This document shows, piece by piece, positions 16,491-25,670 of a DNA stretch of 64,000 nt. The number at the start of each line of letters is the position of its first letter. Position 1 is the first letter of the stretch. The stretch spans positions 1 to 64,000 of the forward strand of contig NZ_VAHM01000021.1 in assembly GCF_005796185.1 (NCBI RefSeq). The letters run 5' to 3'. The notes under the pieces are model-generated. The model was not told where the DNA came from. It ran no database searches and saw only the letters and a list, made by a program, of their open reading frames with translations. The stretch comes from Pseudarthrobacter sp. NamB4 (GTDB taxonomy: Bacteria; Actinomycetota; Actinomycetes; Actinomycetales; Micrococcaceae). The position numbers and the translations under genes are program-made.

Positions 16491-17084
16491 ATGCCCAGCA
16501 TCCCCGAACCCCGCAAAACCGCCGGTACCTGGCAGACCATGGTTGACAACAACAAGGCGCTCCTTCTGCGGAAGACCGGGAAGGACACCGCGTACTGGGC
16601 GGAGAAGGCCCGCGCCGCCGGAATCAAAAGTGATGCCGAGCTCCGTGACTGGATGCGCGACGCGTTCGGGGTGACCGGGTACGCCCAGTACGCCGTGTCA
16701 TGGGAGATGTTCGGCTATCCGGAGTTCATGCTGCGGGACGCCGACGAACTCATCGACGGCCAGTATGCGCGCCACCCGCACCTGAGGCCCGTGGCGGACG
16801 CCATCCTGGGATGGGCGTCCGCCGCCGAAGGCGTACAGATCCAGATGCGGAAGGGCTATGTCTCCCTCCACAGCCCGCGGCGCAAGTTCGCGCAGGTTAC
16901 CAGGACCACCAACACGGCTGTGGACGTGACCCTCCGGCTCGACGTCCCCGCCGAAGGCAGGATCGAGGCTGTCAAAACCCGGGCGGACGACCCCTTCACC
17001 CGGAAGGTGCGCCTGACATCCCCGGACCAGGTGGACGATGAACTGCTGGACATCCTGGCCGCTGCCCTGGAGCAGAACACATAA
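16491..17084 (+). CDS. DUF4287/DUF5655-like protein
   Basis: A 197-aa cytosolic protein. The N-terminal half (to about residue 70) resembles DUF4287, with a helical AYWAEKARAAGIKSDAELRDW segment. The C-terminal half resembles DUF5655, with KGYVSLHSPRRKFAQV and a closing VDDELLDILAAALEQ helix. Function is unknown for both domains. The frame remains open far upstream, but the ATG here follows a TACGAT box and the earlier sequence overlaps the antisense Ala-rich gene. Confidence 0.75.
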   Translation: MPSIPEPRKTAGTWQTMVDNNKALLLRKTGKDTAYWAEKARAAGIKSDAELRDWMRDAFGVTGYAQYAVSWEMFGYPEFMLRDADELIDGQYARHPHLRPVADAILGWASAAEGVQIQMRKGYVSLHSPRRKFAQVTRTTNTAVDVTLRLDVPAEGRIEAVKTRADDPFTRKVRLTSPDQVDDELLDILAAALEQNT

Positions 17085-17122
17085 AACAGCCGGGGCGCCC
17101 TCGGGCCACCCCCCGAAAAGCC

Positions 17123-17764
17123 CTACGCGCCGACCATCTCAGCGTCGGCATCTTCTGCCAGTGCCGAGGCCTCCGCCTGCGCCTTGCGCTGCGGCAGGTC
17201 CGGGATCATCGACGCAAGGCGCTCGATGTAGGCGCCGACCTCTTCGTCGTCCAGCACCAGGAGTTCGGCCTGGCTGCGCAGCCATGCTGCATTGCGCGCC
17301 GTGATGTTCTCCCGCTCGAGCAGTTCCTCAAACTCGCCGTCGAGTTCTTCCATGCGGAGGACGCCGTCGGGGGTTTCCCCGGCGCGGCCGATGCCGCCGT
17401 CAAGGTAGTGATCGGCGTCTTCGTCGGACAGGCCGTCGAACACCTCCGCGGCGCGGTTAAAGAGATTAAGGTGGGCGGCGGCGCCCATGCCCGCCATTCC
17501 TTCGCGGACCAAAGAATCCATTTCAACCCTGTCGACGGCGGTGAACACGTACTGCGCGAAGCCGCCCTCCAAAGCCTGGCTGAGGTAGAAGTCCACGGCG
17601 TAGCTCCGGACGGCAAGGGGTGACATCTCATCGATGCGGAGCAAGGCGGCATGCATTGCTTCCACGATGCCGGCGTTGGCCTCGACGACGTCCTCGTCGC
17701 TTGAGTGGATGCTGCTGCTAGTCAGGACGACAGGCTGCTGGCTGGTGATCATGGCAATCCTCAC
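17123..17764 (-). CDS. Uncharacterised acidic protein, DMP19/DUF4375-like
   Basis: A 213-aa acidic, helical protein without signal peptide or membrane span. The central segment (SQALEGGFAQYVFTAVDRVE) resembles the N-G-G-F-x-Q-Y/F signature of the DMP19 (DUF4375) family, whose role is poorly understood. A Met four residues in (MITSQQ) is an alternative start. It is convergent with the DUF5655-like gene and divergent from the SNF2 gene. Assignment is tentative. Confidence 0.65.
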   Translation of the reverse strand: MRIAMITSQQPVVLTSSSIHSSDEDVVEANAGIVEAMHAALLRIDEMSPLAVRSYAVDFYLSQALEGGFAQYVFTAVDRVEMDSLVREGMAGMGAAAHLNLFNRAAEVFDGLSDEDADHYLDGGIGRAGETPDGVLRMEELDGEFEELLERENITARNAAWLRSQAELLVLDDEEVGAYIERLASMIPDLPQRKAQAEASALAEDADAEMVGA

Positions 17765-17920
17765 TGCTGGTGCTGGCGGTGCTTGGAACGCTTTTCACGC
17801 TACGGGGACGGGACCTGCACGTCGTTGAGGAGGATATGAACGTCCGGCGAAGTTTGGTGGTCCGCGCGGTTCCCCACCCCTGAGGCCCGGCGGCACGGCG
17901 TCCCCCGCAGGCGAACTAAG

Positions 17921-20900
17921 ATGGATCAGATAACCAACCACCGGCCCCGGCCCCGCCGCGGCCTGCTGAAAGTAGCGCGCACCATTCCATCCCAACCGGA
18001 CGAGAGTACGGACCTGGCAATACAGACCCCCGCCATCAACGACCGTTCCTTGGCGGCCGGGCTGGCGTACGCCATGGGCGGCCGGGTCTCGGGCATTTCC
18101 TTTGACGCCGCCACCGGGCTCATGCTGGGCAAGGTCCGCGGCGGCGCGGACGTCCCTTACTCCACCACCGCCAAGCTGGTCCGCAAGGGCGGCGGCTGGA
18201 GCTGCACGGTGGGAGTATGCAGTTGCCCGGTGCGCAAGGACTGCAAGCACGTCGCTGCCCTCCTGTTCGCCGCGGAGGACACCCCTGCCGTCCGCGTCCA
18301 GTTGCTCGCGCCGTCAACCGCTGCCCAGCTGGCCCGCACCCCGTCCGGCGCCGCCCTGTCTGACTGGGAACAGGCCCTCAGCCCCTTGATTTCCCAGCCC
18401 GGCGGCGCGCCTTCCAACAGCGGCGTCCCGCTGGCGCTGCAATTCGAGATCGAAGAGCCCGCCCCGCATTTCTCCTACACCGGCCGCCGCGATCCGCAGC
18501 GCAGCGTCCGCCAGCTCAAGGCCCGGCCGGTGATCATGGGTGCCAAGGGAAAGTGGATCCGCGGCGATGTCTCCTGGAACACGCTGAGCTATCTGAACTT
18601 CCGGCGGGAATGCAATCCCGCCCATGTGGAGTGGATGCAGGAGTTCCTGGCCGCCCATTCCGCGTCTGCCGGCCGGAGCTACAACTCCTCCGGCCTCTGG
18701 CTGGGCCTGAACACCTACGCGGGCAAGAACCTTTGGGGCCTGCTGGTCGACGCCCGCAAGATCGGCCTGGCACTGGTTCACTCCCGCGGCACCGAACCCG
18801 TCCGCCTCGCCGAGGCGCCGGCCGCCGTCGGCCTCAGCCTGAGCCGCTACGGCTCCCCGGTCAGCGAGCCGGCAGCGGAGCCGGGCGCAGCGTCCGACGG
18901 CGGGTTGGAGCTTTCGCCCACCATCACCGTTGAGGGGGCGGAAATCGATCCCGCCGCGGTTGGCACCATAGGCCGTCCGGCGCACGGCATCTTTTTCACC
19001 ACCGGGGAGGCCGCGTTGCCGGGCGTTCCGGACCCCGACGGCGTCATCACACTGGCACCGCTGGAAAGCGGGCTGAGCGAGGAGCTGCTGACTTTCGTCA
19101 CGGCCGGCAGCACGCTGCACATCCCGGCCAAGGACGAGTCACGCTTCCTCACCGGCTTCTATCCGAAGCTGAAGCAGACGGCCCGGGTCACGGCGCGGGA
19201 TGAGTCCGTTGAACTGCCTGCACTTGCTGTTCCCACACTGTCGCTGCTGGCGAACTACGGCGCGGACCACCGTGTGCGGCTGCACTGGGAATGGCACTAC
19301 AAAGCCGGAAACCTTGTCACCGCCCAGCCGCTGTGGCGGCACCCCGGCGACCACGGCTACCGCGACGACACCGCCGAGGCCCGCATTTTGGAAGGCATCG
19401 GCCAGCCATGGGACGTGGTGCCGGCACTGGGTGAATCCGCTACGGACGGCTGGGGCACTCCGCGGCTGGCTGCTTCCGCAGAGCTGAAGGGGCTGGACAC
19501 GCTCTCCTTCACCGAGGATGTCCTGCCGCGGCTCCGCGAGGCCCCGGACACCGAGGTGGAAACGGTGGGCGACATTGCCGACTACCGCGAAGCCGAGGAG
19601 GCCCCCGTGGTCTCCATCTCCACGAAAGCCACGGAACAGCGGGACTGGTTCGACCTCGGCATCCAGATCTCCCTGGAAGGCCAGCCGGTTTCCTTCGCCG
19701 CTGTTTTCTCCGCGCTTGCCGCCGGACAGACCAAGATGCTGCTGCCCAGCGGTGCCTACTTCTCCCTGGACCTGCCGGAGCTGCACCAGCTGCGTGCGCT
19801 GATCGAGGAGGCCCGTTCCCTGCAGGACAACAAGGATGCGCCGCTTCAGATCAGCCGCTTCCAGGCCGGCCTGTGGGATGAGCTGGCGCAGCTGGGGATC
19901 GTGGACGAGCAGGCGGCAGCGTGGCGCTCTGCAGTGGGCGGTCTGCTCGAGGGCGGCGTGGACGGCCTGCCGCTCCCGGCCACCCTCAATGCCGAGCTCC
20001 GCCCGTACCAGCTGGAGGGCTTCAACTGGCTCACCTTCCTGTACAAGCACAGCCTCGGCGGCATCCTTGCCGACGACATGGGCCTGGGCAAGACCGTGCA
20101 GGCGCTGGCCCTGATGTGCGCGGCGAAGGAACTTGCACTTGCTGCCGCCGCACCGGCCGCTGGCACGGCGGCTCCGGATGCGGGGACGAAACAAACGGCG
20201 TCCGACGCCGGGGCTGCCTTTTTGGTGGTTGCCCCCACCAGCGTGGTGGGCAACTGGGCAGCGGAGGCCGCGCGCTTCGCGCCCGGGCTGAAGGTCCGCG
20301 CCATCAGCGAGACCTTCGCCAAGAACGGGCAGGATCCGCTGGCGGTGCTGGGCGACGCCGACATCATCATCACCTCCTACGCCCTCTTCCGGATCGACTA
20401 CGAGTCCTACGCTTCCCGGGACTGGTCCGGGCTGGTGCTGGACGAGGCGCAGTTCGTGAAAAACCACCAGTCCAAGGCGTACCAGTGCGCCCGCAAACTG
20501 CCGGCAACGTTCAAGCTGGCCATCACCGGCACGCCCCTTGAAAACAACCTCATGGAATTCTGGGCGCTCACGTCCATCGTGGCGCCGGGCCTGTTCTCCA
20601 GCCCCAAGCGCTTCGCGGAGTATTACCAGAAGCCAGTGGAGAAGAACGGCGACAAGGGGCAACTGGACAAGCTCCGCCGTCGTGTCCGTCCCCTGATGAT
20701 GCGCCGCACCAAGGACCAGGTGATTAAGGACCTGCCGCCCAAGCAGGAGCAGATCCTGGAAGTTGTGCTGAATCCGCGCCACCAGAAGGTGTACCAGACG
20801 CACCTGCAGCGCGAACGGCAGAAGATCCTGGGCCTGATCGAGGATGTCAACAAGAACCGCTTCACCATTTTCCAGTCGCTGACCCTGCTGCGGCAGCTCA

Positions 20901-21451
20901 GCCTGGATGCCTCGCTGATTGATGCGTCGCTGTCCGCCGTCCGCTCAAGCAAGCTGGACGTGCTGTTCGAACAGCTCGAGGACCTGGTGGCCGAAGGACA
21001 CCGCGCCCTGATCTTCAGCCAGTTCACCGGCTTCCTGGGCAAGGTCCGGGAACGGCTGGACGAGGAAAAGATCGAGTACTGCTACCTCGACGGCGGCACC
21101 CGCAACCGTGCCGACGTGGTCAACGAGTTCAAGAACGGCAGCGCGCCGGTGTTCCTGATTTCGCTGAAGGCCGGCGGGTTCGGGCTCAACCTCACCGAAG
21201 CCGACTACGTGTTCCTGCTGGATCCCTGGTGGAACCCGGCGTCCGAGGCGCAGGCCGTGGACCGTACCCACCGGATCGGCCAGGCCCGCAACGTGATGGT
21301 CTACCGGCTGGTGGCCAAGGACACCATCGAGGAAAAGGTCATGGCATTGAAGGCCCGGAAGTCCCAGCTCTTCTCCGACGTAATGGAGGGCGACGCCCTG
21401 GCCGGCGGCGCCATCACGGCCGACGACCTCGCGGAGCTGTTCAAGGAGTAA
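17921..21451 (+). CDS. SWIM-finger SNF2-family helicase/ATPase
   Basis: An 1176-aa DNA-dependent ATPase of the bacterial SNF2 (RapA/HepA-like) type. A SWIM zinc finger lies at Cys100, Cys102, Cys108 and His110. After a long bacterial-specific middle region comes the SNF2 motor: motif I LADDMGLGKT near residue 720, the DEAQ box near 840, ITGTPLENN, then the C-terminal RecA domain with VFLISLKAGGFGLNLTEADYVF and AQAVDRTHRIGQ. An Ala-rich insert of about 30 residues follows motif I. Such proteins remodel nucleoprotein or RNA polymerase complexes; the exact role is unknown. The start has no clear ribosome-binding site. Confidence 0.92.
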   Translation: MDQITNHRPRPRRGLLKVARTIPSQPDESTDLAIQTPAINDRSLAAGLAYAMGGRVSGISFDAATGLMLGKVRGGADVPYSTTAKLVRKGGGWSCTVGVCSCPVRKDCKHVAALLFAAEDTPAVRVQLLAPSTAAQLARTPSGAALSDWEQALSPLISQPGGAPSNSGVPLALQFEIEEPAPHFSYTGRRDPQRSVRQLKARPVIMGAKGKWIRGDVSWNTLSYLNFRRECNPAHVEWMQEFLAAHSASAGRSYNSSGLWLGLNTYAGKNLWGLLVDARKIGLALVHSRGTEPVRLAEAPAAVGLSLSRYGSPVSEPAAEPGAASDGGLELSPTITVEGAEIDPAAVGTIGRPAHGIFFTTGEAALPGVPDPDGVITLAPLESGLSEELLTFVTAGSTLHIPAKDESRFLTGFYPKLKQTARVTARDESVELPALAVPTLSLLANYGADHRVRLHWEWHYKAGNLVTAQPLWRHPGDHGYRDDTAEARILEGIGQPWDVVPALGESATDGWGTPRLAASAELKGLDTLSFTEDVLPRLREAPDTEVETVGDIADYREAEEAPVVSISTKATEQRDWFDLGIQISLEGQPVSFAAVFSALAAGQTKMLLPSGAYFSLDLPELHQLRALIEEARSLQDNKDAPLQISRFQAGLWDELAQLGIVDEQAAAWRSAVGGLLEGGVDGLPLPATLNAELRPYQLEGFNWLTFLYKHSLGGILADDMGLGKTVQALALMCAAKELALAAAAPAAGTAAPDAGTKQTASDAGAAFLVVAPTSVVGNWAAEAARFAPGLKVRAISETFAKNGQDPLAVLGDADIIITSYALFRIDYESYASRDWSGLVLDEAQFVKNHQSKAYQCARKLPATFKLAITGTPLENNLMEFWALTSIVAPGLFSSPKRFAEYYQKPVEKNGDKGQLDKLRRRVRPLMMRRTKDQVIKDLPPKQEQILEVVLNPRHQKVYQTHLQRERQKILGLIEDVNKNRFTIFQSLTLLRQLSLDASLIDASLSAVRSSKLDVLFEQLEDLVAEGHRALIFSQFTGFLGKVRERLDEEKIEYCYLDGGTRNRADVVNEFKNGSAPVFLISLKAGGFGLNLTEADYVFLLDPWWNPASEAQAVDRTHRIGQARNVMVYRLVAKDTIEEKVMALKARKSQLFSDVMEGDALAGGAITADDLAELFKE

Positions 21452-21598
21452 GTGTTCCGGCCACCGCTCCGGTTTCGATACGCAAGTGCACTTTCGAGGC
21501 CCCACCGCGGTATCGACGCGCGGATTCCGTTGCGCTGCCCACATATCGGCGCGTCAGGGAATGTGCGTAGCGCCGAAGAACCACCTGACCGTCCTGGG

Positions 21599-21802
21599 GT
21601 GCAGTGGGCGTATCTGGGTTCCATCAACTTCGATTCGCCCCGGGTGCTCGATGCCGCGGTCCTGCTGGTCTACTTCACCCACCCCTACTGGGGCGGCGAG
21701 GAAATTGACACCATGGCCCCGGACCCGAAGGTCCGCCTCAGCCACGTCCGCGCTGCCGTCCTGGAAGTGCATGACGGCAACCTCGTCTGCACCGAACACT
21801 AA
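21599..21802 (+). CDS. Short ORF or gene remnant
   Basis: From a GTG, 67 codons read VQWAYLGSINFDSPRVLD to the end LEVHDGNLVCTEH. The composition looks protein-like, but I recognise no family and there is no ribosome-binding site. The frame is open back to 21452, where the sequence looks non-coding. It may be the C-terminal remnant of a lost gene. Confidence 0.3.
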   Translation: MQWAYLGSINFDSPRVLDAAVLLVYFTHPYWGGEEIDTMAPDPKVRLSHVRAAVLEVHDGNLVCTEH

Positions 21803-21811
21803 GTACGACAA

Positions 21812-21871
21812 AGGGCCAACCCCTGGAACTATAAGCCGGCTGCTGCCGGCACCGGTCCAGGGGTTGGCCCT
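21812..21871. terminator. 16-bp stem-loop terminator
   Basis: AGGGCCAACCCCTGGA (21812-21827) pairs perfectly with 21856-21871, and the loop holds a smaller GCCGGC hairpin. It separates the SNF2 region from the convergent ammonium transporter gene. Confidence 0.8.
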
Positions 21872-21914
21872 CTGCCTGACTCGTACTCCGGGGCGGCCCC
21901 CGGAACTCCTGAAG

Positions 21915-23204
21915 CTAGCCGCGCTGCGGTGACCCCAGCTCCACCGGATCCTCATCCGTGAGGTAGGCAAGTTCGGAGTGTGCGGCGAGGTCAATGCCGC
22001 GCATTTCGTCCTCCGGCTTGATGCGCAGGCCGATGGTCCGGTCCAGGATCTTCGCCAGGATCCAGGTGATGCCGAACGAGTAGACCAGCACCGTGACCGT
22101 TGCCAGCGCCTGGACGCCCAGCAGTTCCACCCCGCCGCCGTAGAAGAGTCCGCTGACTCCGTTCGGGGCTGCATCGGTGGCAAAGAGGCCGATAAGCAGG
22201 GTGCCCAGGATGCCGCCCACCAGATGGACGCCCACGACGTCGAGCGAATCGTCGAAGCCCAGGCGGAACTTCAGTTCGATGGCCAGCGAGCAGACGGCGC
22301 CGGCGATCGCGCCGATGGCAATGGCTCCCAACGGGCTGACCGAGCCGCAGGCAGGGGTGATGGCGACCAGTGCCGAGATGAGGCCCGAGGCCGCACCCAT
22401 GCTGCTGGCCGCGCCGCGGCGGAGCCTTTCCACCAGGGACCAGGCCAGGAGGCCTGCCGAGGCAGCCACTGCGGTGTTCAGGAACACCACCGACGCCGAG
22501 TGGCCGGCGGACAGTGCGGAGCCGGCGTTGAAGCCGAACCAGCCCACCCACAGCAGCCCGGCGCCGATCAGGACCAGCGGCCGGCTGTGCGGTTTGGCGT
22601 GTTCCACCTTGGGCCAGCCCGAGCTCTTGCCCAATACCAGGGCCAGGGCCAGGGCGGCCGCGCCGGCGTTCATGTGCACAGCCGTGCCGCCCGCGAAGTC
22701 AATGGCCTTGATCCCGTTGGCGATCCAGCCGCCAACGGTGCTGCCGTCCGCCGAGGAGAAGGCGAACACCCAGTGCGCGATGGGGAAGTAGACGATGGTG
22801 GCCCAGATGCCGGCGAAGAGCATCCAGGCGCCGAACTTCATCCGCCCGGCGGCCGCACCGGCCACCAGTGCAGTGGTGACGCAGGCGAAGAACAGCTGGA
22901 AGGCAGCGAAGAGGATGACCGGGATGGACGCCTCCTCATCCGCGGCCAGCAGCTGGTCCATGCCGGGGAACTCAGTGACGTCACCGATCAGCCCCAGCCC
23001 GCCCACGGAGTTCCCGAACGACAGCGAGTATCCGAACAGCGCCCAGAGTACGGCCACCAGGCTGGCGCCGCCAAAGCACATCATCATCATGTTGAGGATG
23101 CGGCGCGACCCCACCATGCCCCCGTAAAACAGCGCCAGGGCGGGGATCATCATGCAGACCAGCGCGGCGCTGGTCAAAATCCAAGCGACATTTCCCGAAT
23201 CCAT
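21915..23204 (-). CDS. amt: Ammonium transporter
   Basis: A 429-aa Amt/Mep/Rh-family ammonium channel with 11 expected membrane helices. Family hallmarks are ALALFYGGMVGSRRILNMM near the N-terminus, the FDFAGGTAVHMNAG-type segment (here IDFAGGTAVHMNAGAAAL) with the first pore His, and LVGGILGTLLIGLFA with the second pore His (VHLVGG). A cytoplasmic tail of about 45 residues ends the protein. No glnK/glnD follows it, unlike many actinobacterial amt operons. About 500 bp of non-coding DNA precedes it, with repeated CTGAAAC elements. Confidence 0.95.
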   Translation of the reverse strand: MDSGNVAWILTSAALVCMMIPALALFYGGMVGSRRILNMMMMCFGGASLVAVLWALFGYSLSFGNSVGGLGLIGDVTEFPGMDQLLAADEEASIPVILFAAFQLFFACVTTALVAGAAAGRMKFGAWMLFAGIWATIVYFPIAHWVFAFSSADGSTVGGWIANGIKAIDFAGGTAVHMNAGAAALALALVLGKSSGWPKVEHAKPHSRPLVLIGAGLLWVGWFGFNAGSALSAGHSASVVFLNTAVAASAGLLAWSLVERLRRGAASSMGAASGLISALVAITPACGSVSPLGAIAIGAIAGAVCSLAIELKFRLGFDDSLDVVGVHLVGGILGTLLIGLFATDAAPNGVSGLFYGGGVELLGVQALATVTVLVYSFGITWILAKILDRTIGLRIKPEDEMRGIDLAAHSELAYLTDEDPVELGSPQRG

Positions 23205-23722
23205 GGGAAACCCCTTTCGTGATGTGAAGAGAGAACGGTAACTTGCCGTCAGAGCCGCTCCGGAGGAGGGACGCGGGACGATTCCACGTTCAGCGGAGGG
23301 CGGCTATAGCCGTCTGGTTCCAACTGTATGGCGGGCATTTTTGGGTGGGTTTCCGCTGTGTTAAATGATCGTTTCAGTCATTCACACGAGAGTTTCAGGC
23401 GTCCCGCTGACCGCACTAGTGCCGCAACAGGGACACGGAACCCAGGACTACCTGGCGGACATCACCGTGTGGCCATACACCATCCCGCGGCAAGCACGTA
23501 CCTGAATTCACTGCCGGGGTGCTGGAACAGCGTACAGACGTCTGAGGTATCCCTTGCTGCCGGCACCACCACCGCTTTGAGCGGCAGGCGGCTAAGCTGA
23601 GGACACCAACATAGCCTGTATGCACGAACAGGTTCACTGGCCGCGGACGCCTTCCAGCGGGTGCTGGAGCTGCCGCTTGCAAGCGCGAGATTTCCCTCCC
23701 TCAGCACCAGAAGGAGCACCTT
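23205..23722. promoter_or_regulatory. Divergent intergenic region, amt / Gfo-Idh gene
   Basis: 518 bp without a convincing gene. GTTTCAG occurs at 23371-23377 and 23392-23398, exactly 21 bp (two helical turns) apart. A related GGTTTCC is at 23349. On the minus strand these read CTGAAAC and lie 145-195 bp upstream of amt, where a nitrogen regulator could bind. No -10/-35 pair is obvious. The Gfo/Idh start (TTG at 23723) has AAGGAG 6 nt upstream. Confidence 0.4.
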
Positions 23723-24856
23723 TTGAACAACGAGCAGCAGTCGTCAGCGCAGCCCGCCGCTCTTCCCGAAGGAGCACCGGCAGAATTGCGGGTGGGGGTC
23801 GTCGGCATCGGCTGGGCGGGCCAGCAGCACCTTAAGGCCTACGCAGCCCTGGACGGCGTCAGCATCGTGTCGCTGGCCGGGATGGAGCAGGAACTCCGGG
23901 ACTCGCTGCAGGCCGAGCACTCCATTCCCAATGCCTTTGCGGACTGGAAAGAGATGCTGGACCACGGCGGCCTGGATGCCATCAGCGTGGCAGTGCCCAC
24001 CTTCCTCCACGCACCCATCACCATCGCCGCTTTGGAGCGGGGGGTCCATGTGCTGAGCGAGAAGCCTATCGCGCGCAATGCCGTCGAGGGCCAGGCCATG
24101 GTGGACGCTGCCCGCAAGGCAGGGCGCGTGCTGGACGTGGCGTTTAACCATCGCCGCCGCGGCGATATCAAGGCGCTCAAGGAAGTCATCGACGAGGGCG
24201 GCCTGGGGCGGCCGTACTACGCCAAGGCATCGTGGCTGCGCCGCTCCGGCATCCCCACCATCGGAAGCTGGTTCACCAACCCGGAACTGGCCGGCGGCGG
24301 TCCGCTGGCGGACATTGGAGTACACGCATTGGACTACGCCCTGCACCTTTTGGGCGAACCGAAGGTGGTGGCCGTATCCGCCGCAACACACTCAGAACTC
24401 GGGCCGCAGGGTCGCGGTGGCGGCAGCGCGTACTCCGCCCTGGCCTCCAGCCACGCGTTCGAAGTCGAAGACTTCGCGTCAGCCTTCCTCCGGCTTGAGG
24501 GCGGCGGAACGCTGCTCATCGAGGCAAGCTGGGCCACCTACCGGGAAACAGACGATCTGCTGGACTTCACGGTCTACGGCACCGATGGCGGCGCCGAGCT
24601 CAAAGTGCAGGGCGCGCCCTTCCCTCCCGTTGGCCAGCTCCGGGTGTTTACAGACAAGGACGGCGAATCCGCCGACTACGTGCCGCCGGTCCTGCCTGGC
24701 CGCGCCCACGATGCAGTGGTGGAAGACTTCATCACGGCAGTGCGCGGCGGCGGCGAAGTCTGGGGTGAACACGATGGCTCCCTGGCGCTGTACCGTGCAC
24801 AGATCATCGATGCGTGCTACCAGTCGGCGCTGGAGCAGAGGGAGGTTCGTCTCTAA
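23723..24856 (+). CDS. Gfo/Idh/MocA-family NAD(P)-dependent oxidoreductase
   Basis: A 377-aa sugar/inositol dehydrogenase-like protein. The Rossmann motif VGVVGIGWAGQQHL is at residues 24-37, SEKPIARN holds the conserved Lys of the active site, and GGGPLADIGVHALD carries the conserved Asp and His. Translation starts at TTG, supported by AAGGAG. The stop overlaps the ThuA-like gene (TAATG). Gfo/Idh plus ThuA partners usually act together in the oxidation or epimerisation of disaccharides or glucosides, for instance 3-keto-sugars. That is known family behaviour; the substrate here is unknown. Confidence 0.9.
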   Translation: MNNEQQSSAQPAALPEGAPAELRVGVVGIGWAGQQHLKAYAALDGVSIVSLAGMEQELRDSLQAEHSIPNAFADWKEMLDHGGLDAISVAVPTFLHAPITIAALERGVHVLSEKPIARNAVEGQAMVDAARKAGRVLDVAFNHRRRGDIKALKEVIDEGGLGRPYYAKASWLRRSGIPTIGSWFTNPELAGGGPLADIGVHALDYALHLLGEPKVVAVSAATHSELGPQGRGGGSAYSALASSHAFEVEDFASAFLRLEGGGTLLIEASWATYRETDDLLDFTVYGTDGGAELKVQGAPFPPVGQLRVFTDKDGESADYVPPVLPGRAHDAVVEDFITAVRGGGEVWGEHDGSLALYRAQIIDACYQSALEQREVRL

Positions 24857-25605
24857 TGAACGACAAGCTGAGAATCCGGGTCTGGAACGAGGGCGTCCAC
24901 GAGGCCATCAACGAGCCGTCCCACATCGGCGAGATCTACCCGGACGGCATCCACGGGGCCATCGCTGCCGGGCTCCGCTCCTACTACCCTGAGGCGGAAA
25001 TCACGACGGCGGTCCTCGCCACGGACGATGAGCACGGGCTGGACGAGGAGGTGCTCGCGGAGACTGACGTCCTGCTCTGGTGGGGGCACATGGCCCATCA
25101 CGAGGTGAGTGACGCCGTCGTCGAACGCGTCCACCGGCACGTGCTGGGCGGCATGGGGCTGATCGTGCTCCACTCGGGGCACTTCGCCAAGGTGTTCACC
25201 AAGCTCCTGGGCACCAGCTGCTCCCTTGCCTGGCGGAACGACGGCGAGCGCGAGCTCGTGTGGACGGTGAAGCCTTCGCACCCGATCGCCGAGGGAGTGG
25301 ACAGCCCCATCGTCATCCCCGAGCAGGAGATGTACGGCGAACTGTTCGACATTCCGGACCCGGACGACCTGATCTTCATCAGCTCCTTCGAGGGCGGCGA
25401 AGTGTTCCGTTCCGGCGTCACGTTCACCCGGGGCAAGGGCCGCATCTTCTACTTCAGCCCAGGCGACCAGGAGTACCCGGTGTACCATCATCCCGAGATT
25501 CAGCGGGTGCTCGCCAACGGGGTGGAATGGGCTGCCCAGCCCAGGCTGCAGCGCGCGGCTCCGGAGGTCACCAACCCGTCGCGGGACTGGTTCGACCAGG
25601 GCTAG
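24856..25605 (+). CDS. ThuA-like trehalose-utilisation domain protein
   Basis: A 249-aa protein of the ThuA family (class I glutamine-amidotransferase-like fold). Features include VWNEGVHE at the N-terminus, LLWWGHMAHHEV (a conserved His pair), GMGLIVLHSGHFAKVF, and GKGRIFYFSPGDQEYPVYHHPEI near the C-terminus. It is translationally coupled to the Gfo/Idh gene. ThuA proteins work with dehydrogenases in 3-keto-trehalose/maltitol-type pathways. The open frame begins 42 nt earlier inside the previous gene, but the overlapping ATG is preferred. Confidence 0.88.
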   Translation: MNDKLRIRVWNEGVHEAINEPSHIGEIYPDGIHGAIAAGLRSYYPEAEITTAVLATDDEHGLDEEVLAETDVLLWWGHMAHHEVSDAVVERVHRHVLGGMGLIVLHSGHFAKVFTKLLGTSCSLAWRNDGERELVWTVKPSHPIAEGVDSPIVIPEQEMYGELFDIPDPDDLIFISSFEGGEVFRSGVTFTRGKGRIFYFSPGDQEYPVYHHPEIQRVLANGVEWAAQPRLQRAAPEVTNPSRDWFDQG

Positions 25606-25670
25606 GAGCGGGGACCGCAGTTGCGGGTTTCCCCATGGCGGTGCAGGTCCAAGGCGGGTACAACTGAGAG

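Noticed and set aside
19139..20803. 554-codon minus-strand open frame inside the SNF2 gene
   Set aside because: Shadow of the SNF2 coding strand, which carries unbroken helicase motifs.
21452..21598. N-terminal half of the ORF after the SNF2 gene
   Set aside because: Starts one base after the SNF2 stop without a ribosome-binding site, and the text is Arg/Pro-rich and non-coding in character.
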